Source of the DNA: Streptococcus taonis
GTDB lineage: Bacteria; Bacillota; Bacilli; Lactobacillales; Streptococcaceae
Length of the DNA stretch: 64,000 bases
NCBI RefSeq assembly: GCF_029948085.1
Contig: NZ_JARZZP010000007.1
Coordinates: 49,646 to 113,645, forward strand
Direction of reading: 5' to 3'
Part shown: positions 48,176 through 58,479 of the stretch, piece by piece
Numbering within the stretch: position 1 is the stretch's first letter
How the letters are laid out: the number at the start of each line of letters is the position of its first letter
Notes under the pieces: generated by a model
The model's database searches: none
The model's input: only the letters and a program-made list of their open reading frames with translations
Told to the model about the DNA's origin: nothing
Program-made: the position numbers and the translations under genes

Positions 48176-48241
48176 TATCAAGAATCAGGTGTAAAGTTCT
48201 ATGTGCATAAGTCATCAGTTATAGGACTTGAGCAAACTAAA

Positions 48242-48265
48242 AACCAGCGACTTTAATCGCTGGTT
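48242..48265 (-). terminator. Terminator of nanR
   Basis: On the minus strand AACCAGCGA-TTAAAG-TCGCTGGTT is followed by TTTAG, 36 bp past the nanR stop. Confidence 0.8.
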
Positions 48266-48300
48266 ACTCATATGCTTGTTTACTTGATAGGGATGAAGGC

Positions 48301-49146
48301 TTATCTAGACCTTCTATTTCTACGATAGCCATTTAGTTTTTTATTTTCCCAATAACTGTTAAAGATTTTTTCTTTACTCTCACGGTCAATTTCTAGGAAA
48401 TAAGCATAGAGTAGATCAATTAAGATCAACATAGGAAGTTGGGCAGAAATGCGTTGGATATAGGAAGCCTGACTCTGGCTTGCTACCAGTACAGTTTCTG
48501 TAAATTCCTGAGTTTCCTTGCTAGGCGTACTAGTAAAAAGAACAGTTTTAGCCCCCATATCTTGAGCGTCTAGTAGACTGTCAATGATGGATGGAGTTGT
48601 TCCTGAAAGGGAAAAGCCAAAGACCAAACATTTTTCATCGATGATACTGGTTGTCCAGGCGAAACCATCTGGATCTGTCAAAGCCTCACAAACGACTCCA
48701 AGTCTCATGAAACGCAATTTCATCTCACGCGCAACGAGGCCAGAACTTCCAGTGCCAAAAAAATAGACGCGTTCTGATTGATCAATCATTTGGGCAATGC
48801 GCTCCAGTTGGTCATCATCAATCAATTCTTGTGTCATTTCTCGGATGTTTGTATAGCTCCTCAAGACTCTTTGGGTCAAAGGATTCATATCCTGTTGTGG
48901 GACGGAAAGGGTATCTTTTTGTTGTTGGTATTTGAAAATAAATTCCCGATAACCCGTAAAGCCACATTTTTTGGCAAAACGAGTGAGAGCCGCCTGAGAA
49001 ATATGAAGTTTTTGAGTGACCTGCTGAGAAGACAAGTCATCGTGAATGGTATCTGCCTGCAAAAAATAGCGGGCAATCTCTTGCTCTAAATCGGTCATTT
49101 CTTCAAAGTGAAGATCAATAATCGTAGAGATATCTTGCTTGTTCAT
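48301..49146 (-). CDS. nanR: RpiR family regulator, probable NanR
   Basis: The 281-residue protein has an N-terminal RpiR helix-turn-helix (residues ~1-80, QQVTQKLHISQAALTRFAKKCGF) and a SIS sugar-phosphate domain (~120-250, VYFFGTGSSGLVAREM). Pneumococcal NanR occupies the same site before pbp2b and controls the sialic-acid genes, probably sensing a pathway intermediate. The five palindromic motifs in the locus are its best candidate targets. The SD is GGGAGGCCC before the ATG (minus strand). Confidence 0.9.
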   Translation of the reverse strand: MNKQDISTIIDLHFEEMTDLEQEIARYFLQADTIHDDLSSQQVTQKLHISQAALTRFAKKCGFTGYREFIFKYQQQKDTLSVPQQDMNPLTQRVLRSYTNIREMTQELIDDDQLERIAQMIDQSERVYFFGTGSSGLVAREMKLRFMRLGVVCEALTDPDGFAWTTSIIDEKCLVFGFSLSGTTPSIIDSLLDAQDMGAKTVLFTSTPSKETQEFTETVLVASQSQASYIQRISAQLPMLILIDLLYAYFLEIDRESKEKIFNSYWENKKLNGYRRNRRSR

Positions 49147-49335
49147 GGGCCTCCCTTGTAGTTATTGGTTAAAATTTTTATCAATGAAATCTATAAAATA
49201 GCGCTTACTTTAATTATACCACAGTTGCTTTGTTTTTTGGATAAAAAGGAAAAGTCTTTTCTTTTTCCATAATTTTCTCTTTAAATTATGGTACAATGAA
49301 GAGTAAGATTTTGATTAGAAATGAGACTACTTTGT

Positions 49336-51378
49336 ATGAGAAAATTTAATAGCCATTCGATACCGACTCGGCTTAATTTATTGTTTGCAATCGTTATTTT
49401 GCTCTTCATGACCATCATTGGTCGCTTGCTCTATATGCAATTCGTAAATAAGGATTTCTATGAAGCCAAGTTAGCGTCTGCTAGCCAGACGCGGGTTACA
49501 ACGAGTTCTGCTCGTGGGGAAATCTACGATGCTACAGGAAAACCTTTGGTAGAAAACACAGTCAAACAAGTGGTTGCTTTTACACGAAACAACAAGATGA
49601 CGGCTGCAGATTTAAAGGATATTTCTACTAAACTTTTAACTTATGTGACGGTATCCTCTCCAGATTTGACAGAACGTCAAATTGCTGACTATTATCTAGC
49701 TGATCCAGCAGTTTATAAAAAAACGGTAGAGGCCCTACCCAAAGATAAGCGTTTTGACTCAGATGGTAATCAACTTTCTGAATCGGATCTTTATAACAAT
49801 GCTGTTGAGAGTGTTAGCTCTAGCCAAACTAATTATACAGAGGATGAAAAGAAGGCTATTTATCTCTTTAGTCAGCTCAATGCAGTTGGAAATTTTGCAA
49901 CAGGCAATATCCAAACAGATCCTTTAAGTGATACTCAAGTCGCTCTAATCGCCTCTGCATCTAAAGAGTTGCCTGGGATTAGCATCTCTACCTCGTGGGA
50001 TCGCAAGGTCCTTGAAACCTCTCTTGCTTCTATAGTGGGAAGTGTTTCAAGTGAAAAGTCAGGTCTTCCAGCTGAGGAAGTAGATGCCTATCTAAAAAAA
50101 GGTTATTCTCTCAATGACCGTGTTGGAACCTCTTACCTTGAGAAACAATATGAGGAAGTCCTACAAGGGAAACGTACTGTTAAGGAAATTCATCTCGACA
50201 AACATGGAGATATGGAAAGTGTAGAAAATATTGAGGAAGGTAGCAAGGGTAAAAATATCAAACTGACCATTGATTTGGCCTTCCAAGATAGTGTGGATAG
50301 CCTTCTGAAAAGCTATTTTAATTCTGAGCTTGCTAATGGAGGTGCCCAATATTCGGAAGGTGTCTATGCGGTTGCCCTCAATCCTAAGACAGGAGCTGTT
50401 CTAGCCATGTCAGGGATTAAGCACAATCTGGAATCTGGTGAATTGACTCCAGACTCACTAGGTACAGTGACCAACGTTTTTGTTCCAGGATCTGTCGTTA
50501 AGGCAGCTACCATCAGTTCAGGTTGGGAAAATGGGGTCTTGTCAGGAAATCAAACCTTGACAGATCAACCAATCGTCTTCCAAAGTTCTGCCCCTATCAA
50601 TTCCTGGTATACCCCTTATTATGGTTCTTTTCCGATTACAGCCGTTGAGGCCTTGGAGTATTCATCCAATACTTACATGGTTCAAACTGCCCTCGGCATC
50701 ATGGGGCAAACTTATCAGCCGAATATGACAGTGGGAACCAACAATCTTGAATCTGCCATGGGAAAACTTCGTTCAACCTTTGGTGAATATGGTTTGGGCG
50801 TGTCAACAGGAATTGACCTACCAGATGAGTCAACAGGGTTTATTCCTAAAGACTACGATTTGGCTAACTATCTAAATAATGCCTTCGGACAGTTTGACAA
50901 CTACACGCCGATGCAGTTAGCTCAGTATGTAGCAACGATTGCCAATAATGGTGTCCGCTTAGCTCCTCATATCGTGGAAGGAGTCTACGACAACAACGAA
51001 CAAGGTGGTCTAGGAGAACTCATTAAGCAAACGGACAGCACAGAAATGAATAAGATTAATATTTCTGAGTCTGACATGTCTATCTTGCAACAAGGCTTTT
51101 ACCAAGTATCGCACGGGACAAGTGCTCTCACGACAGGTCGCGCCTTTTCAAATGGGGCAGCAGTCTCTATCAGTGGGAAAACCGGTACAGCCGAAAGTTA
51201 TGTCAATGGTGGTCAAAATTCCGACAATACCAACGCTGTGGCCTATGCACCGACAGATAATCCGCAGATTGCGGTTGCGGTAGTATTCCCGCATAATACG
51301 AATCTAACTAATGGTGTTGGACCTTCGATTGCTCGCGACATTATCAATCTATACAACCAACACCATCCAATGAACTAG
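49336..51378 (+). CDS. pbp2b: Penicillin-binding protein 2B
   Basis: This 680-residue class B PBP has an N-terminal membrane anchor, a dimerisation domain and a transpeptidase domain. The motifs SVVK (S386), SSN (443-445) and KTG (K615) fall on exactly the pneumococcal numbers, which fixes the start at 49336 rather than 49321. It cross-links peptidoglycan during peripheral growth. T446 next to SSN is the unchanged residue; T446A is the common low-affinity substitution. The promoter is TGGTACAAT near 49288. It lies 10 bp upstream of recR. Confidence 0.95.
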   Translation: MRKFNSHSIPTRLNLLFAIVILLFMTIIGRLLYMQFVNKDFYEAKLASASQTRVTTSSARGEIYDATGKPLVENTVKQVVAFTRNNKMTAADLKDISTKLLTYVTVSSPDLTERQIADYYLADPAVYKKTVEALPKDKRFDSDGNQLSESDLYNNAVESVSSSQTNYTEDEKKAIYLFSQLNAVGNFATGNIQTDPLSDTQVALIASASKELPGISISTSWDRKVLETSLASIVGSVSSEKSGLPAEEVDAYLKKGYSLNDRVGTSYLEKQYEEVLQGKRTVKEIHLDKHGDMESVENIEEGSKGKNIKLTIDLAFQDSVDSLLKSYFNSELANGGAQYSEGVYAVALNPKTGAVLAMSGIKHNLESGELTPDSLGTVTNVFVPGSVVKAATISSGWENGVLSGNQTLTDQPIVFQSSAPINSWYTPYYGSFPITAVEALEYSSNTYMVQTALGIMGQTYQPNMTVGTNNLESAMGKLRSTFGEYGLGVSTGIDLPDESTGFIPKDYDLANYLNNAFGQFDNYTPMQLAQYVATIANNGVRLAPHIVEGVYDNNEQGGLGELIKQTDSTEMNKINISESDMSILQQGFYQVSHGTSALTTGRAFSNGAAVSISGKTGTAESYVNGGQNSDNTNAVAYAPTDNPQIAVAVVFPHNTNLTNGVGPSIARDIINLYNQHHPMN

Positions 51379-51388
51379 AAAGGAAGCC

Positions 51389-51985
51389 ATGCTTTACCCA
51401 ACACCTATAGCTAAGCTGATTGACAGTTATTCTAAACTTCCAGGTATCGGGATTAAGACAGCTACCCGACTGGCCTTTTATACCATTGGGATGTCGGATG
51501 ATGACGTCAATGAATTTGCAAAAAATCTTCTTGCAGCCAAGCGAGAATTGACCTATTGCTCTATTTGTGGGCGTTTGACAGATGATGATCCTTGTTCCAT
51601 CTGTACTGATCCTAGCCGTGACCAATCAACTATCTTGGTTTTGGAGGATAGTCGCGATGTCGCTGCTATGGAAAATATCCAAGAATACCATGGACTATAT
51701 CATGTCTTACACGGTTTGATTTCCCCTATGAATGGGATTAGTCCTGACGATATCAATCTCAAAAGTCTCATGACACGTCTCATGGATAGCGAGGTTTCAG
51801 AGGTCATTGTAGCCACCAATGCGACAGCTGATGGTGAGGCGACTTCTATGTATATCTCTCGACTTCTTAAACCTGCAGGGATCAAGGTTACTCGTCTAGC
51901 ACGAGGTCTAGCAGTGGGAGCTGATATCGAGTATGCGGATGAAGTAACACTCTTAAGAGCCATTGAAAATCGTACAGAACTCTAG
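51389..51985 (+). CDS. recR: Recombination protein RecR
   Basis: The 198-residue protein has an HhH motif ([14 protein letters not shown]), a zinc finger ([16 protein letters not shown]) and a Toprim domain ([14 protein letters not shown]). It helps RecFO load RecA at gaps. Coupled to pbp2b as in other streptococci. Confidence 0.95.
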   Translation: MLYPTPIAKLIDSYSKLPGIGIKTATRLAFYTIGMSDDDVNEFAKNLLAAKRELTYCSICGRLTDDDPCSICTDPSRDQSTILVLEDSRDVAAMENIQEYHGLYHVLHGLISPMNGISPDDINLKSLMTRLMDSEVSEVIVATNATADGEATSMYISRLLKPAGIKVTRLARGLAVGADIEYADEVTLLRAIENRTEL

Positions 51986-52042
51986 TCTGTAAGATTGACG
52001 ATAGAGGCAATGAACTAGCAGCAGATAATCATTTAAAAGTAC

Positions 52043-52079
52043 AAAGAGCCTGAATCCCATTTTGATTCAGGCTCTTTTC
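52043..52079 (+). terminator. Terminator after recR
   Basis: AAAGAGCCTGAATC pairs perfectly with GATTCAGGCTCTTT around a 7-nt loop and is followed by TCTTG. Confidence 0.9.
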
Positions 52080-52164
52080 TTGTTTTTTGCTGTACAAGTT
52101 TAAAAAAAGAGACAAATGTGATATACTAAAGGACGAGTATTCTATTAGAATTGGAACAAATCAT

Positions 52165-53208
52165 ATGAAACAAACAATTATTCTATTATATGGTGGACGC
52201 AGTGCAGAACGTGAAGTGTCTGTCTTGTCAGCTGAGAGTGTCATGCGTGCGGTCAACTATGATCGTTTTGCAGTCAAAACCTTCTTTATCAGCCAGTCCG
52301 GTGATTTCATCAAAACCCAAGAATTTGCCCAGACTCCTGGACAAGATGAACGTCTCATGACCAATGAAACGATTGATTGGGACAAGAAAATTGCTCCAAG
52401 TGCTATCTACGAAGAAGGAGCCGTTGTCTTTCCAGTTCTTCATGGACCTATGGGAGAAGATGGTTCTGTTCAAGGTTTCTTAGAAGTCTTGAAAATGCCT
52501 TATGTTGGCTGTAACATCCTATCTTCAAGCCTTGCCATGGATAAAATCACAACTAAGCGCGTTTTGGAGTCTGCTGGGATTGCCCAAGTTCCTTACGTAG
52601 CTATCGTTGAAGGAGATAATTTGGCTTCTAAGATTGCAGAAGTAGAAGAAAAATTAACTTATCCAGTCTTTACCAAACCATCTAATATGGGTTCTAGTGT
52701 TGGTATTTCTAAGTCTGAAAATAAAGAGGAACTCCATCAAGCTCTAGAGCTTGCCTTCAAGTACGATAGTCGTGTCTTGGTAGAACAAGGGGTAAATGCC
52801 CGTGAAATCGAGGTTGGACTTTTAGGAAACTATGGTGTCAAGAGCACTCTTCCTGGTGAAGTTGTCAAAGACGTAGCCTTCTATGACTATGATGCCAAAT
52901 ATGTCGATAACAAGATTACTATGGATATCCCAGCAAAGATTAGTGATGACGTGGTAGCTGTCATGCGTCAAAATGCAGAAACGGCCTTTCGTGCTATCGG
53001 TGGACTTGGATTGTCGCGTTGCGACTTCTTCTATACAGATAAGGGGGAAGTTTTCCTAAATGAGCTAAATACGATGCCAGGATTCACCCAATGGTCTATG
53101 TATCCCTTACTTTGGGACAATATGGGGATTAGCTACCCAGAACTAATCGAGCGTTTGGTGGAACTTGCCAAAGAAAGCTTTGACAAGCGTGAAGCGCACC
53201 TATTGTAA
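52165..53208 (+). CDS. ddl: D-alanine--D-alanine ligase
   Basis: About 347 residues from the ATG at 52165 ([19 protein letters not shown]). This ATP-grasp enzyme has [15 protein letters not shown] and [15 protein letters not shown]; the Tyr/Ser-type omega loop is that of D-Ala-D-Ala ligases. It makes the dipeptide that MurF attaches. The in-frame ATG at 52087 lacks both SD and homology. An extended -10-like TGTGATATACT lies near 52118. Confidence 0.94.
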   Translation: MKQTIILLYGGRSAEREVSVLSAESVMRAVNYDRFAVKTFFISQSGDFIKTQEFAQTPGQDERLMTNETIDWDKKIAPSAIYEEGAVVFPVLHGPMGEDGSVQGFLEVLKMPYVGCNILSSSLAMDKITTKRVLESAGIAQVPYVAIVEGDNLASKIAEVEEKLTYPVFTKPSNMGSSVGISKSENKEELHQALELAFKYDSRVLVEQGVNAREIEVGLLGNYGVKSTLPGEVVKDVAFYDYDAKYVDNKITMDIPAKISDDVVAVMRQNAETAFRAIGGLGLSRCDFFYTDKGEVFLNELNTMPGFTQWSMYPLLWDNMGISYPELIERLVELAKESFDKREAHLL

Positions 53209-53261
53209 AGACAGACATAAGGGCAGGAAGGGACTCCTCGCCCCTTTTTAAAGGAGTAAAC

Positions 53262-54635
53262 ATGAAACTTACGATTCACGAAGTTGCGCGTCTTGTTGGT
53301 GCTAAAAATGACGTATCAGTCTATCCGGATAGTCCGCTAGTTAAGGCAGAATTTGATAGTCGCTTGATTGCTGAGGGGGATTTGTTTATTCCTCTCAAGG
53401 GAGCGCGTGATGGTCATGATTTTATCGAGACAGCCTTTGAAAATGGCGCTGCTGTAACTCTATCAGAGAAGGAAGTAGAAGGTCATCCCTATATTCTAGT
53501 AGATGATGTTTTAACTGCTTTTCAAGTTCTCGCAGCCTACTACCTTCAAAAGACCGGTGTAGATGTCTTTGCCGTTACAGGTTCGAACGGTAAGACTACT
53601 ACCAAAGATATGTTGGCCCATTTGCTTTCTACAAGCTACAAAACCTACAAAACACAAGGGAACTATAATAACGAGATTGGCCTTCCCTACACGGTTCTCC
53701 ATATGCCGGATGATACCGAAAAGCTGGTCTTGGAAATGGGACAGGATCACCTAGGAGACATCCATCTCTTATCTGAACTAGCTCATCCAAAGACAGCTAT
53801 TGTGACTCTGGTCGGAGAGGCACATTTGGCCTTCTTCAAGGACCGTTCTGAAATTGCCAAAGGGAAATTACAGATTGCTGATGGAATGGAGAACGGTGGC
53901 TTGCTCTTGGCGCCAGCTGATCCTATTGTAGAGGATTATCTACCTACTGACAAAAAAGTGGTTCGCTTTGGCCCAGGTGCAGAACTAGAAATTACAGAAT
54001 TAACTGAGCGTAAGGATAGCTTGACTTTCAAGGCTAATTTCTTGGAGAAATCCCTTGATTTGCCAGTAACAGGTAAGTACAATGCGACTAATGCTATGAT
54101 TGCATCTTATGTTGCTCTTCAAGAAGGAGTGACTGAAGAGCAAATCCGTCAAGCCTTCCAAAATCTTGAATTGACCCGTAATCGTACCGAGTGGAAAAAA
54201 GCTGCCAATGGGGCAGATATCCTATCAGATGTTTACAATGCTAATCCAACAGCTATGAAGTTGATTTTAGAAACTTTTTCAGTTATCCCCGCTAATGAAG
54301 GTGGCAAGAAACTCGCAGTTCTGGCGGACATGAAAGAACTTGGAGGCCAGTCTGTTCAACTTCATAATCAAATGATTTTGAGCATTACACCTGATGCCCT
54401 TGATACTGTTATTTTTTACGGTGAAGACATTGCTGAATTGGCTCAATTAGCCAGTCAAATGTTCCCAATTGGTCATGTGTACTACTTCAAGAAAACAGCC
54501 GATGAGGACCAGTTTGAAGCTATGGTTAAGCAGGTCAAGGAAAGTCTTGGCGCACATGACCAGATTCTGCTTAAAGGTTCGAACTCTATGAATCTAGCCA
54601 AGCTAGTAGAAAGTTTAGAAAATGAGCACAACTGA
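53262..54635 (+). CDS. murF: UDP-MurNAc-tripeptide--D-Ala-D-Ala ligase
   Basis: This 457-residue Mur ligase has the P-loop VTGSNGKTTTKD, the central GNYNNEIGLP and the C-terminal SDVYNANPTAMK. It adds D-Ala-D-Ala to the muropeptide precursor, directly using the product of the neighbouring ddl. It overlaps the next gene by 14 bp. Confidence 0.95.
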   Translation: MKLTIHEVARLVGAKNDVSVYPDSPLVKAEFDSRLIAEGDLFIPLKGARDGHDFIETAFENGAAVTLSEKEVEGHPYILVDDVLTAFQVLAAYYLQKTGVDVFAVTGSNGKTTTKDMLAHLLSTSYKTYKTQGNYNNEIGLPYTVLHMPDDTEKLVLEMGQDHLGDIHLLSELAHPKTAIVTLVGEAHLAFFKDRSEIAKGKLQIADGMENGGLLLAPADPIVEDYLPTDKKVVRFGPGAELEITELTERKDSLTFKANFLEKSLDLPVTGKYNATNAMIASYVALQEGVTEEQIRQAFQNLELTRNRTEWKKAANGADILSDVYNANPTAMKLILETFSVIPANEGGKKLAVLADMKELGGQSVQLHNQMILSITPDALDTVIFYGEDIAELAQLASQMFPIGHVYYFKKTADEDQFEAMVKQVKESLGAHDQILLKGSNSMNLAKLVESLENEHN

Positions 54636-55233
54636 TTTCGCCAAAGCTATTCAGAGAATGTTAGCTATCACTGATACTGGGTTGACCTATTCAAAGGATT
54701 CTTATGACCGTGAACGTTATGAGGATTTACGTCAGATTTTATGGAGTGTCTTGCAGGATCAAACGGAGCTCGATCAAGAGGAATTGACTGCAATTTTAAA
54801 ACCAACAGGTAGCTATGCAACTCCCTTGATGGATGTAAGGGCATGGATTGTTCAAAATCAGAAGATTTGCCTGGTTAGAGGACAAGGAGAGGATACTTGG
54901 GCATTACCTGGTGGCTTTGGTGAAGTAGGTTATTCGCCTAAGGAAAATATCCGAAAAGAAGTTCAGGAAGAAACAGGCTTTTCGGCAGAAGTAGGCTCTT
55001 TATTGGCGGTTTTTGATACCAATCGCTTTCAACTTCAGAACAAACAGTATGCCAAGTTCGTCTTTGACTGTCAGTTATTGGATGGACAATTTCAAGAAAA
55101 TCAAGAAATTGCAGAACTTGAATTTTTTGATATCAAGAATCTCCCACCCCTATCTGAAAAACGAATAACCCAAGAACAAATGGAAATTCTATGGCAGGTC
55201 TATCAGGGTGAGCGGGAACAATATGTCGATTAG
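54622..55233 (+). CDS. Nudix hydrolase
   Basis: The 203-residue protein has an N-terminal extension of about 65 residues, as in the ADP-ribose pyrophosphatase-like NUDIX4 group, and a Nudix box GGFGEVGYSPKENIRKEVQEETGF-like segment with the EExG core. The Glu of the Gx5E part is Tyr and the Arg before EV is Lys. The substrate is unknown. It is translationally coupled to murF. Confidence 0.82.
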   Translation: MSTTDFAKAIQRMLAITDTGLTYSKDSYDRERYEDLRQILWSVLQDQTELDQEELTAILKPTGSYATPLMDVRAWIVQNQKICLVRGQGEDTWALPGGFGEVGYSPKENIRKEVQEETGFSAEVGSLLAVFDTNRFQLQNKQYAKFVFDCQLLDGQFQENQEIAELEFFDIKNLPPLSEKRITQEQMEILWQVYQGEREQYVD

Positions 55234-55353
55234 AAGCTTTGTTTTATATTAAGATCGACAGTTTCTTTTACACAAAATTATAAGAAATAAATGTAAGCTA
55301 GGCTCTATAAAAATCAGTAAGAGATTGGCTTATATGAAAATGAGGAAAGTTAC

Positions 55354-56061
55354 ATGAATTTTTGGGAAGCTTTATTTAGTACGCAGCCGACGGAGCCACC
55401 CCAGTTTGACCTTCTTTGGTATGGAAGTCTATTTACCTTATTAGCATTGACTGTGTTTCTTGCCTATCGTTATGGTGAGAAAAAGGCCTGTCAGCGATTT
55501 TTCCAGATTTTACAGGCGGTACAGCTAATCCTGCTCTACGGATGGTATTTAGTAAATCAGATGCCTCTAACTGAAAGTCTACCCCTTTATCATTGCCGTT
55601 TGGCTATGTTTGTAGTGCTTTTGACCCCGGGTGTCTCTAGAGTCAAACAGTATTTTGCTGTATTGGGAACCTTTGGAACTTTGGCAGCTTTTATTTATCC
55701 AGTGCCAGATCCCTATCCCTTTCCCCACATTGCCATCCTGTCCTTTATTTTCGGACACTTAGCTCTCTTTGGAAATTCCTTGATTTATCTCCTGAAGGAC
55801 TACGATGCTAGTTTACTGGATTTCAAACGAATCCTAATTATCACGTCTTCGCTCAATGCTTTGATTTTCGTGATTAATTTAGTAACAGGTGGAGATTATG
55901 GATTTTTGACAAGACCACCATTGGTTGGAGACCACGGTCGTTTGATCAATTATCTAGTGGTAACGCTATTCTTGACTTGCGCTATTTACTTAGTCTCTAA
56001 AATTTTTCAGACAATCCTTCAGGATCAGGCAGAAAAAAGGTTGAAAATCTGGCAGAAATAA
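55354..56061 (+). CDS. YwaF/TIGR02206 family integral membrane protein
   Basis: The 235-residue protein has about six hydrophobic segments and the family stretches LPLYHCRLAMFVVLL and TRPPLVGDHGRLINY. Function is unknown. It has SD GAGGAAAG and no clear promoter in the 120-bp gap. Confidence 0.8.
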   Translation: MNFWEALFSTQPTEPPQFDLLWYGSLFTLLALTVFLAYRYGEKKACQRFFQILQAVQLILLYGWYLVNQMPLTESLPLYHCRLAMFVVLLTPGVSRVKQYFAVLGTFGTLAAFIYPVPDPYPFPHIAILSFIFGHLALFGNSLIYLLKDYDASLLDFKRILIITSSLNALIFVINLVTGGDYGFLTRPPLVGDHGRLINYLVVTLFLTCAIYLVSKIFQTILQDQAEKRLKIWQK

Positions 56062-56081
56062 AAAAATATTTTCCCAATCTC

Positions 56082-56111
56082 TTGACTTTTATCTGAGAAT
56101 TTTGATACAAT
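56082..56111 (+). promoter_or_regulatory. Promoter of rplM-rpsI
   Basis: TTGACT - 18 bp - TACAAT lies just before the L13 leader. Confidence 0.75.
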
Positions 56112-56120
56112 AGTAGACGG

Positions 56121-56195
56121 TATTGTTTACCCCATTTGTAAGGCCCCGGAACCTTTCAAATAACTTGCGGACCGGAACATCCGCCCTGTAAACAA
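56121..56195 (+). ncRNA. L13 leader (ribosomal protein L13 autoregulatory element)
   Basis: The structured leader is closed by GTTTAC (56125-56130) and GTAAAC (56188-56193), with internal GC-rich stems (GGCCCCGGAACC, GCGGACCGGAACATCCGC). It sits 25 bp before rplM, matching the Firmicutes L13-leader motif. It should let L13 repress its own operon. Confidence 0.85.
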
Positions 56196-56220
56196 AAACG
56201 ATATTCATATAGGAGAAATC

Positions 56221-56667
56221 ATGAACAAAACTACATTCATGGCTAAACCAGGCCAAGTAGAACGCAAATGGTACGTTGTTGACGCAACTGATGTACCTCT
56301 TGGACGCCTTTCAGCAGTTGTTGCTAGCGTACTTCGCGGAAAAAACAAACCAACATTCACACCACACACTGATACAGGTGACTTCGTAATCGTTATCAAT
56401 GCTGAAAAAGTTAAATTGACTGGTAAAAAAGCATCTGATAAGATCTACTACACTCACTCAAACCACCCAGGTGGATTGAAATCAATCTCTGCTGGTGAAC
56501 TTCGTTCTAAAAATGCAGTTCGTTTGATCGAGAAATCAGTTAAAGGTATGCTTCCACACAATACTCTTGGCCGCGCTCAAGGTATGAAATTGAAAGTATT
56601 CGTTGGAGCTGAGCACACTCACGCTGCACAACAACCAGAAGTTCTTGATATTTCAGGACTTATCTAA
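56221..56667 (+). CDS. rplM: 50S ribosomal protein L13
   Basis: The 148-residue protein has the L13 signature ([16 protein letters not shown] [14 protein letters not shown]) and [26 protein letters not shown]. Confidence 0.97.
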   Translation: MNKTTFMAKPGQVERKWYVVDATDVPLGRLSAVVASVLRGKNKPTFTPHTDTGDFVIVINAEKVKLTGKKASDKIYYTHSNHPGGLKSISAGELRSKNAVRLIEKSVKGMLPHNTLGRAQGMKLKVFVGAEHTHAAQQPEVLDISGLI

Positions 56668-56685
56668 GGAAAGGAACAATAAAGT

Positions 56686-57078
56686 ATGTCACAAGCACAA
56701 TATGCAGGTACTGGACGTCGTAAAAACGCTGTTGCACGCGTTCGCCTTGTTCCAGGAACTGGTAAAATCACTGTTAACAAAAAAGATGTTGAAGAGTACA
56801 TCCCACACGCTGACCTTCGTCTTGTAATCAACCAACCATTCGCAGTTACTTCAACTGCAGGTTCATACGACGTTTTCGTTAACGTTGTAGGTGGTGGTTA
56901 CGCTGGTCAAGCAGGAGCTATCCGTCACGGTATCGCTCGTGCCCTTCTTCAAGTAGACCCAGACTTCCGCGATTCATTGAAACGCGCAGGACTTCTTACA
57001 CGTGACTCACGTAAAGTTGAGCGTAAGAAACCAGGTCTTAAGAAAGCTCGTAAAGCATCACAATTCTCAAAACGTTAA
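56686..57078 (+). CDS. rpsI: 30S ribosomal protein S9
   Basis: The 130-residue protein has [32 protein letters not shown] and the C-terminal RKASQFSKR that reaches the P-site tRNA. The coding end is intact. The mobile element lies directly downstream, so integration preserved the gene's 3' end. Confidence 0.97.
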   Translation: MSQAQYAGTGRRKNAVARVRLVPGTGKITVNKKDVEEYIPHADLRLVINQPFAVTSTAGSYDVFVNVVGGGYAGQAGAIRHGIARALLQVDPDFRDSLKRAGLLTRDSRKVERKKPGLKKARKASQFSKR

Positions 57079-57101
57079 TCAATACGATACTATCAACGTT
57101 T
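57070..57101. other. Candidate core-type recombination site (attL) at the rpsI 3' end
   Basis: AAACGTTAAT (57070-57079, includes the rpsI stop) and ATCAACGTTT (57092-57101) form imperfect inverted repeats (9 of 10) with a 12-bp spacer. This is the layout of tyrosine-recombinase core sites. No second copy was found to the right by eye. Confidence 0.4.
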
Positions 57102-57167
57102 CAAAGCACGCAAAAGTTTACCTTATGGGTGCTTTTTTCGTGTTTTTTTAAAAAGTTTACCTCAAAG

Positions 57168-57200
57168 TTCACCTTATTTTCACCTTATTTTCACCTTATT
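57168..57200. repeat. Three 11-bp tandem repeats at the integrase end (arm-type sites?)
   Basis: TTCACCTTATT occurs three times head to tail with an 11-bp period. Related GTTTACCT copies occur near 57115 and 57155. The last repeat overlaps the int stop codon. One helical turn per repeat fits arm-type Int or Xis binding sites. Confidence 0.6.
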
Positions 57201-58413
57201 GATTTAGAGATTCTAAAGCTAATGCACCAACTGCAATAGGAACTACATTCGAAGTATTGACATAAATCTGTGTTGTACCTGTGTCGCTATGTGTTAGAGC
57301 TTCGGAAATAGCTTCTAAGCTCATTCCTGCCTGTTTAGCGAGTGTTGCTCCCGTATGACGTAGTTTATGTGGTGTAGCGTGTGTAAGTTCTGGGTGTCGC
57401 TTTCTGATAGTTTTCATCTTATTATTGAGATAGTCAGAGTGTAAAGGTTTATTGATGTTTCCTCTGGTATCTATGTAAGTGAAGATGAATTGTTCCGGAT
57501 TAGTGATGATACCAAACTTTGCTAGTTCATATTTTTGTTGTTTTTTCCATAAGGTTAGAAGTTGAAGCAAGTCGCTAGAAATAGAAAAGATAGTTTTTTT
57601 ATTTCCTTTGGTAGATTTTACTTGTCCATATCTATCTAAAGCCTGAATTAACTGAATCTGAGATTTTGAAAAGTCGATATGTTTCCACTGGAGAGCATAT
57701 GTTTCTGATTTTCTATCTCCAAGGAAAAAAGTGAGATAGAAAAGGACATAATCTTTAAGGGTTATTTTATCATTCTCTAAATCTTCTTGAAATGCTGAGA
57801 ACCATTCTTGGAGTTGTTCATGAGTTAGATATAAATCTTCCTCTCTCTTTGCCTCTGCAAGTTGAATCTTTTTAGTGGCTTTTATTCTTCTTAGTATTTT
57901 TGCAACTTTATTAGCTTCTATATACTCAAGTTCTTCTGCCCAATCAAAAATGGAAATCACATAGCTACGTAAAGATTTGAAGTTGGCATATTCATTAGCC
58001 TTAGATGTCATTAGATTTAGGATAACTTGCTTATTTTGATTTAGAAACTGTATCGTATAGTTTCCAAGAAGTGGTAGTATATGTTTTTCAAAACATGTTT
58101 TGGTATTAGCAACTGTTGACCTGTTTGGTGGCTTAGAAGTAGATGTAGTTTGTCCTGCTTTATAAGAGTCCCACCAGATATTGTTATAGAAGTCTGAGAA
58201 AAGAATATCTCCTTTTGCTAGTCCTGTAAATTCATTATCTTCTATTTGATTTAACTTGGTAAGCAAGTCTATTTCAGCTTGCCTTGCCTCCTTTCTAGTT
58301 TTAAATCGCTTATCGTAATAATTGCTATTAACAATACCAAGTGGCATTCGTGCTTCAATTGGGATATAGACTTTTAAGCGATAAGTTCCGTTTTTTGTCT
58401 TACTGATAGTCAT
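57196..58413 (-). CDS. int: Tyrosine-recombinase integrase (Tn916 Int-like length)
   Basis: 405 residues from the ATG at 58413, which has GGAG upstream; the frame is open to 58449. The N-terminal AP2-like arm-binding region (KTKNGTYRLKVYIPIEAR) is followed by a SAM-like core-binding domain (~85-190). The catalytic domain has FLGDRKSETYAL (Arg), HKLRHTGATLAK (HxxR) and the Tyr in TGTTQIYVNTS. It integrates and excises the element. It ends against rpsI, which points to site-specific insertion there. Confidence 0.92.
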   Translation of the reverse strand: MTISKTKNGTYRLKVYIPIEARMPLGIVNSNYYDKRFKTRKEARQAEIDLLTKLNQIEDNEFTGLAKGDILFSDFYNNIWWDSYKAGQTTSTSKPPNRSTVANTKTCFEKHILPLLGNYTIQFLNQNKQVILNLMTSKANEYANFKSLRSYVISIFDWAEELEYIEANKVAKILRRIKATKKIQLAEAKREEDLYLTHEQLQEWFSAFQEDLENDKITLKDYVLFYLTFFLGDRKSETYALQWKHIDFSKSQIQLIQALDRYGQVKSTKGNKKTIFSISSDLLQLLTLWKKQQKYELAKFGIITNPEQFIFTYIDTRGNINKPLHSDYLNNKMKTIRKRHPELTHATPHKLRHTGATLAKQAGMSLEAISEALTHSDTGTTQIYVNTSNVVPIAVGALALESLNQ

Positions 58414-58479
58414 GATATTCTCCTTGTGTATCGAACCAGAAAATATCATGACTATTATAAAACAAAAATCTTGATATTT

